The notes under the pieces: model-generated | Told to the model about the DNA's origin: nothing | What the model saw: the letters and a program-made list of their open reading frames with translations, nothing else | Databases searched by the model: none | DNA from: Saprospirales bacterium | GTDB lineage: Bacteria; Bacteroidota; Bacteroidia; Chitinophagales; Saprospiraceae | Assembly: GCA_003448025.1 (NCBI GenBank) | Contig: DLXL01000212.1 | Coordinates: forward strand, 1 to 11,982 | Direction: 5' to 3' | DNA: 11,982 nucleotides | Translations under genes and position numbers: made by a program | In this document: positions 7,360 to 11,982 of the stretch, piece after piece | How the letters are laid out: every line of letters starts with the position of its first letter | How positions within the stretch are numbered: the stretch's first letter is position 1

Positions 7360-7503
7360 ATAAGGAGGGTGTCTGAAAAGTAATTTTTACCGCAGAGGCA
7401 GAAAGACGCAGAGGTGTAAACAGTTGATTTTCAAGTTCTCTGTGTCTCTCCGTCTCTGCGGTAAAAATAAAAAAGCGACTTGTGAGACAGCCTCATTATT
7501 CAA
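7356..7503. repeat. Large interrupted palindrome between convergent genes (MITE-like or repetitive intergenic element)
   Basis: Two nested inverted repeats. Outer arms 7356-7381 and 7478-7503 (26 bases) match at 22 positions, with cores GAGGGTGTCTGAAAAGT and, reversed, GAGGCTGTCTCACAAGT. Inner arms 7383-7413 and 7438-7468 (31 bases) match at 27 positions, beginning ATTTTTACCGCAGAG. The inner ACCGCAGAGRCGCAGAG type of sequence recurs between genes in many unrelated bacterial genomes. The outer arms resemble transposon terminal repeats, but no transposase or clear target duplication is present. The outermost TTGAATAA on the right contains the stop codon of the VCBS gene, and the left arm contains the last base of stop of the glucosaminidase-like gene plus its preceding bases. 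Transcribed, it would form a very long hairpin, but no T run follows it on either strand, so it is not a canonical terminator. Confidence 0.75.
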
Positions 7504-10500
7504 ACACCTGCAAACTGCTGTTATTATTGGAAACAATCACCCGGTGTTTCCCATTGGCTCCTTTAAGCAGCACCATGTCACGGGCCTCTTTTGGCGCCCA
7601 AAAGCCGGTCTGAACATTTTCCTGCCAGGCAAACTGACCATTTCCTTTGCCTAGCAATAATACGCCGGCGCCGGCATCACAAGGGTTGGTTTCTACTTCA
7701 AAGCCGTATTTATTGCCTGCCATCAAAATGTCTGTTAAACCATCCTGATTAAAATCATGGCAAATGATTCCCTGAACCGGTGACACCTGAGCCTGAATCG
7801 GCAAACTATGTCTTACAAACTTCCCACCCTGGTTTTCCCACCAACACGTTTCCAGGTCATAAACAGTCAGTTGAAAACTTTCTTTCAGCGCAGAAGCGTC
7901 CCATAAATCAAACACGGTAGCCCTTGAATAATCACGCGCAAACAGAAACTTTTTCTTTAAAGACGGAATCTGCTTCACGATCACTTCCTTTTGGGGCAGG
8001 GGATAGGGTTTCCCGTTCTCATACATCGAAAGGATGGGATCCAAAGTGCCATTGTTATCGAAATCCTTGGCAAAGCATTGAAAAGGGGCGTCCTTGCCTG
8101 CTACATATCGGGTATTTAAGCCAAGATTCCCGGTCACCAGATCTAGGTCGCCATCTCCATCGAGGTCTGCTATGGCCACTTTATTCCAAAGCCCGTTAGA
8201 CTGGCTGAAACCCGATTGATCTGAAATATTCACAAGTTTACCTTGTTGTAATCGAAATACCGTAACCGGCATCCACTCTCCAACCACTACCAGCTCCTTT
8301 TGTCCATCTCCATTCAAATCTGCCCATTGAAGATCTGTAACCATCCCGCATCGCTCGAAATCGCCGGCAACCTGGGTAGTCACATCTGTAAACCTTCCAT
8401 TATTGTTTTGTAACACCACACTGCGGGGCGTTAACGGCCACTTTTTAGGCGAAACTCTGCCACCTATAAACAAGTCCGGATCTCCGTCACCATCATAATC
8501 ATGCGATGCCACACGCAAGCCAACTTCTTTAAATGGAGGCATGGCATCATCAGATTTTACAAAATTGCCTTTGCCATCATTCAAATATAACCTGCATTGA
8601 AACGTGATATCAGGCATATTACTTTCAGCCCCTCCACTCAGAACGATCAAGTCCAGATCACCATCCTGATCGGCATCGAAAAAGTGACCGCCATGGTCTT
8701 CATAACGCTTATCGGCTTTAAACACGGCCTCTGAACTGGACCGGAAGGTGCCGTTTGCACTTTGAAGGAACACTGCCCCTGGTTCATTAAAGGAATTGCC
8801 CACAAAAAAATCGTCTAACCCATCACCGTTTACATCTCCTTTAGTCATGATCGGCCCAAGGTCAGTCACTGTCCACGGACTTAACAACCAGGTTTCAAAA
8901 TCAAGGAAGGGGTTTTCCAGATGTTTGAAATTCAGCCCCACACTTTCAGCCTTTTTTTCCGACAACAGGGTGCTTCCGGAAAAAGGTGGAACCAGGTGTG
9001 CAACATACCCTGTGGCATCTGTCCATTTCAATTGCAATCTTTGATTGGCAGGAACATTAAGCATGGTTTGCGGTTTGCCATCTGGCCAGCGTACCGTCAA
9101 TTTGTCTATCTGCCCTGCCTGACCCAAGCCAAAGTGTATCAAGTGCTCCACGGAGGAGTAAATGCCGTGATTGGGGTTCAGTTCCTGATATTGTTTAATG
9201 CCTTGATATTCAATCAATACAGAAGCACCAACCGCAAAAGGATTGGCCGGGCTACCTTGAAGCCTGGCTTGAAGGTAATTGCCTTTATTTTGCTCCCGGG
9301 TCAGGTTTTTATACAAAAAAGAAGGGTGATCCAGGTTGTTCACTACCAGATCCAAATCACCATCTGCATCCAGATCTGCCCAGGCAGCGCCGTTCGACCA
9401 GGACCCGGGCATAGTCATCCAATCTCCACTTTTATCTTCAAATTGCCAGTTGCCTTTGTTTTGAAACACAAAATTGCGTACCTTATATTCCGGGATTTGG
9501 TTAACATATGGAATCAGGTCAATGGCTTTTTTAGCGCGGATCTTGTTGGCCTCAGGTATGATAAAATTCACGAAATCATGGTTGGTCACATCTCTTCGGT
9601 AGCCATTCGCAATATGGATATCCTTAAGGCCGTCATTATTGAGGTCTGCAATCAGGCAACTCCAGGACCAATCTGTTTTATAAATACCTGCCAGGCAAGC
9701 AATATCACTAAAGGTGCCATTCCCATTGTTACGCTGCAATACATTACGGGTAACCGGCCGTACAAACCCGTTACGAACCATCGTAAGATAGCGACTCAAT
9801 GTATTCGTGTAATTCAACGCTTTTTGCCGTTGAAGGGTAGCTGGATGCATATCTACGGTCAGTATATCCACCCTGCCATCATTGTCAAAATCAGACACAT
9901 CCGATCCCATAGTACTCATGGATGTATGCTGAAGGGATTGGCGAAGTTGATCAGTAAAGCCTCCTTTCTTGTTATTAATGAATAGGTTATCTGGTTGAAT
10001 AAAGTCGTTTCCAACGTAAATGTCCGGCCATCCATCTCCATTGAAATCTGTAGCAGATACACTTAAGCCAAACCCGAAATTTTGAATACCTGCCTGTTTG
10101 GAAACATTGACGAATTTTCCGTTTTGGTTCTCGTAAAGTACATCAGAATCAAATTCTGCCTTTGGATCAAAATCCGGCATGGTGGTCTTGCCATCCGGAC
10201 CATATTTCAAGGTTATCTTGTTGGCATGAGCCAGATCATTGGGGTGATTGATCAGATAGCAGTCCAGGTCTCCATCCATATCGTAATCAAAAAAACTGGC
10301 TCCGGAACAAGGCCCCTTGTCAGCAAGTCCATAGGCTGCTGCCTGTTCGGAAAAGGTGGGTTCTCCGCCCGGAGCACATTGATTGTTGATGAACAACTGC
10401 GCAACCCGGTTATGGGGATCTGGGTGGGTCCTGCAAACATATAGGTCCAGCCAACCATCAGCGTTAACATCAACAGCCGTTGCGGAAGGCTCAAATCCTT

Positions 10501-10969
10501 CTTCACTTCCCACGCCCGAAGAATCTGTGATGTCTTTAAACTTGAAATTACCCAGATTCAGGTATAAGCGGTTTTTGCCGTTTGAACATACGAAATACAG
10601 GTCCGGCAACCCGTCATTGTTCACATCAGCAACTGCGACCCCACCACCGTTAAAAGTATTGGGATTTGAAACGATATTGTTAGCGCTGTCTTCAATGATT
10701 TGATTCTGAAAATCAATTCCAGTCTCCTCTGGGGCCATCAGCATTAATATGGGATCAGAGGCGGTAAGCGTGGGTTCCGAGCCGGACTCAAGATCCAGGT
10801 CCACGTTGTTGGGATCGCTTCCGGCCCCATTTGGCCCTAAAAACCAGTAAACAACCGTTGCCAGCACCAATGCCGCCAACCCAATCAGCAAGTATTTCTT
10901 TAGATTTCCTGACCTGTTTCCGGGTTGTTTGGAAGCAGGCATGCCACCAAGTTTGGGTTTCTTATTCAT
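7496..10969 (-). CDS. VCBS/FG-GAP repeat protein with ASPIC/UnbV domain, N-terminal membrane anchor
   Basis: A complete 1157-aa protein with an ATG start. A basic N-terminal tail (1-25) precedes one transmembrane helix (26-44, YLLIGLAALVLATVVYWFL), then an acidic linker; no lipobox is seen, so it is a signal-anchored exported protein. At least fourteen Ca-binding-type loops of the form DxNxDGxxD follow, among them DVNNDGLPD (115), DVNADGWLD (167), DFNGDGWPD (308), DLNNDGLKD (442), DLDADGDLD (532), DVNGDGLDD (712), DYDGDGDPD (824), DLDGDGDLD (935) and DFNQDGLTD (1072). These mark FG-GAP/VCBS blades that fold into beta-propellers. Between them, about 565-650, lies an ASPIC/UnbV domain (LQARLQGSPANPFAVGASV...HFGLGQAGQIDKLTVRWPDG). 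This architecture is common in Bacteroidota, often near SusC/SusD systems, and is thought to act in surface binding of glycans or proteins; no ligand can be assigned. It lies 19 bases downstream of a paralogous gene, as an operon. Confidence 0.92.
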   Translation of the reverse strand: MNKKPKLGGMPASKQPGNRSGNLKKYLLIGLAALVLATVVYWFLGPNGAGSDPNNVDLDLESGSEPTLTASDPILMLMAPEETGIDFQNQIIEDSANNIVSNPNTFNGGGVAVADVNNDGLPDLYFVCSNGKNRLYLNLGNFKFKDITDSSGVGSEEGFEPSATAVDVNADGWLDLYVCRTHPDPHNRVAQLFINNQCAPGGEPTFSEQAAAYGLADKGPCSGASFFDYDMDGDLDCYLINHPNDLAHANKITLKYGPDGKTTMPDFDPKAEFDSDVLYENQNGKFVNVSKQAGIQNFGFGLSVSATDFNGDGWPDIYVGNDFIQPDNLFINNKKGGFTDQLRQSLQHTSMSTMGSDVSDFDNDGRVDILTVDMHPATLQRQKALNYTNTLSRYLTMVRNGFVRPVTRNVLQRNNGNGTFSDIACLAGIYKTDWSWSCLIADLNNDGLKDIHIANGYRRDVTNHDFVNFIIPEANKIRAKKAIDLIPYVNQIPEYKVRNFVFQNKGNWQFEDKSGDWMTMPGSWSNGAAWADLDADGDLDLVVNNLDHPSFLYKNLTREQNKGNYLQARLQGSPANPFAVGASVLIEYQGIKQYQELNPNHGIYSSVEHLIHFGLGQAGQIDKLTVRWPDGKPQTMLNVPANQRLQLKWTDATGYVAHLVPPFSGSTLLSEKKAESVGLNFKHLENPFLDFETWLLSPWTVTDLGPIMTKGDVNGDGLDDFFVGNSFNEPGAVFLQSANGTFRSSSEAVFKADKRYEDHGGHFFDADQDGDLDLIVLSGGAESNMPDITFQCRLYLNDGKGNFVKSDDAMPPFKEVGLRVASHDYDGDGDPDLFIGGRVSPKKWPLTPRSVVLQNNNGRFTDVTTQVAGDFERCGMVTDLQWADLNGDGQKELVVVGEWMPVTVFRLQQGKLVNISDQSGFSQSNGLWNKVAIADLDGDGDLDLVTGNLGLNTRYVAGKDAPFQCFAKDFDNNGTLDPILSMYENGKPYPLPQKEVIVKQIPSLKKKFLFARDYSRATVFDLWDASALKESFQLTVYDLETCWWENQGGKFVRHSLPIQAQVSPVQGIICHDFNQDGLTDILMAGNKYGFEVETNPCDAGAGVLLLGKGNGQFAWQENVQTGFWAPKEARDMVLLKGANGKHRVIVSNNNSSLQVFE

Positions 10970-10988
10970 GAAATCAAACGTTTAGGCC

Positions 10989-11982
10989 TTAGTATTGGTA
11001 AAGTTGTAAAGGCGCATTGTTGTTAGCAACGAGTAGAAGGGATTTGCCTCCGGCACTTTTTAGGAAAGCAAGATCACGAGCTTCAAGCATTGCCCAAAAG
11101 CCTGTTTCAGTATTATCTATCCAGCTGAATTGACCGTTTCCATCTCCGCTTAAAAAAACGCCATTTCCAGCGTTACATGGGTTGGTTTCTACTTCCAATC
11201 CATATCTGTTGCCTGCCATAAGAATGTCGATCTTTCCGTCTTTGTTGAAGTCATGACAGATGATTCCGTTTACCGGAGCCATTTGTGCCTGTAATGGAAA
11301 TGTTTTTTGAACAAACTTGCCGCCGGTGTTTTCCCACCAACAAGTGGAAAAAGTGTTCATTTTTAGGGTAAGACCTTCGTTTAAATCCTTTTTAGACCTA
11401 ATGTACCAGATTTCAGCTTTGGCGTAATCTTTACTGTAAAGGAATTTCTTCTTGAGAACCGGCATTTGTTTTACCAATACTTCCTTTTGCATCAAGGGAT
11501 ATACTTTGCCGTTTTCAGAATACGACACGATTGGATCCAGGGTGCCATTGTTGTCAAAATCCTTGGCAAAACAATAAAACGGGGCCTCCACAGATGCAGT
11601 AAAGCGGGTATTTAATCCAAGGTTGCCGGTCACCAAATCCATATCTCCATCTCCATCCAGATCCGAAAGTTCCAAACAGTTCCAAAATCCATTGGATCCA
11701 CTGAATCCAAATTGATCGGTCACATTCACAAGCTTGCTGTTTTTCCATTGGAAAACGGATACCGGCATCCATTCCCCAACCACAATCAGCTCTTTTTGTC
11801 CGTCTTTATTCAGGTCTTCCCAGGCCAGATCAGTGACCATTCCGCAGCGCTCAAAATCACCTGCCACCTGAGTTGTAACATCTGTGAATTTGCCGCCATT
11901 ATTCTGCAATACGGAACTTCTGGGTGTTAAGGGCCAGTTTTTTGGCGTTATCCGACCACCGATAAATAAATCCTGATCCCCA
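10989..11982 (-). CDS. Paralogous VCBS/FG-GAP repeat protein, N-terminal part outside the window
   Basis: The frame is open from the right edge to the TAA at 10989-10991, giving 330 visible residues that start GDQDLFIGGRITPKNWPL. A start at the TTG codon at 11909 should not be used: the 24 codons before it continue the same homology. The visible part aligns without a net gap to residues 828-1157 of the downstream gene, about two-thirds identical by eye, and both end at the same point. Conserved blocks include TDVTTQVAGDFERCGMVTDL, DGDGDMDLVTGNLGLNTR, AKDFDNNGTLDPI and HDFNKDGKIDILMAGN. It keeps the Ca-binding loops DLNKDGQKE, DLDGDGDMD, DFDNNGTLD and DFNKDGKID. It is presumably an exported propeller protein of similar size, co-transcribed with its paralogue after a 19-base gap. 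The anchor type and any ASPIC domain lie outside the window. Confidence 0.9.
   Translation of the reverse strand, partial: GDQDLFIGGRITPKNWPLTPRSSVLQNNGGKFTDVTTQVAGDFERCGMVTDLAWEDLNKDGQKELIVVGEWMPVSVFQWKNSKLVNVTDQFGFSGSNGFWNCLELSDLDGDGDMDLVTGNLGLNTRFTASVEAPFYCFAKDFDNNGTLDPIVSYSENGKVYPLMQKEVLVKQMPVLKKKFLYSKDYAKAEIWYIRSKKDLNEGLTLKMNTFSTCWWENTGGKFVQKTFPLQAQMAPVNGIICHDFNKDGKIDILMAGNRYGLEVETNPCNAGNGVFLSGDGNGQFSWIDNTETGFWAMLEARDLAFLKSAGGKSLLLVANNNAPLQLYQY

Noticed and set aside
7383..7468. Bidirectional intrinsic terminator in the convergent spacer
   Set aside because: The stem is strong, but on neither strand does a T run follow the last stem base; it is better described as a repeat element.
8921..9985. 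A 354-codon open frame on the plus strand
   Set aside because: It lies wholly antisense to the VCBS/ASPIC gene, has no recognisable domain, and its existence follows from codon use of the minus-strand gene.
10989..11909. A separate 306-aa VCBS gene starting at TTG 11909
   Set aside because: The frame stays open to the window edge and the upstream codons match the paralogue residue for residue, so this is the tail of a longer gene.

Overview
The window looks like chromosomal DNA of a member of the Bacteroidota, probably of the Chitinophagia/Saprospiria type, with moderate GC. The evidence is the gene content: a giant secreted TPR protein, an ETHE1/CstB-type MBL-rhodanese fusion, and tandem VCBS/FG-GAP proteins with an ASPIC/UnbV domain. 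Start codons lack strong Shine-Dalgarno sequences, and two intergenic regions carry perfect TAnnTTTG -7 boxes. No RNA gene, CRISPR array, transposase or phage gene was seen.

Layout. (1) Bases 1-3128, minus strand: a secreted TPR-repeat protein of more than 1,040 residues, cut by the left edge close to its likely C-terminus. (2) 3129-3528: a divergent intergenic region with two short palindromes and a promoter for the next gene. (3) 3529-4941, plus: a persulfide dioxygenase-rhodanese fusion with CstB-like domain order, followed by a clear intrinsic terminator at 5013-5057. (4) 5137-6490, minus: a two-gene operon, SDR oxidoreductase then flavin reductase-like protein. (5) 6491-6717: a divergent control region with a 25-bp perfect palindrome lying on a -7 box. 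(6) 6718-7359, plus: a membrane-anchored glucosaminidase-fold protein that appears to have lost its catalytic glutamate. (7) 7356-7503: a large interrupted palindrome (MITE-like or repetitive intergenic element) between convergent genes. (8) 7496-11982, minus: two tandem paralogous VCBS/FG-GAP proteins 19 bases apart. The second in transcription order (1157 aa) is complete; the first is cut by the right edge.

How the parts relate. The MBL-rhodanese protein is expected to oxidise persulfides in the cytoplasm. The SDR and flavin reductase-like proteins form a small redox operon of unknown substrate. The TPR and VCBS proteins are exported and probably act in cell-envelope or surface interactions. 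The two divergent intergenic regions share the operator-like motif GTTTTA-N5-TAAAAC, so one regulator might control genes on both sides of each. I see no convincing new multi-gene system. The best leads are this shared motif, the palindrome at about -41 of the persulfide dioxygenase promoter, and two enzyme-fold proteins (SDR and glucosaminidase) missing a canonical catalytic residue.
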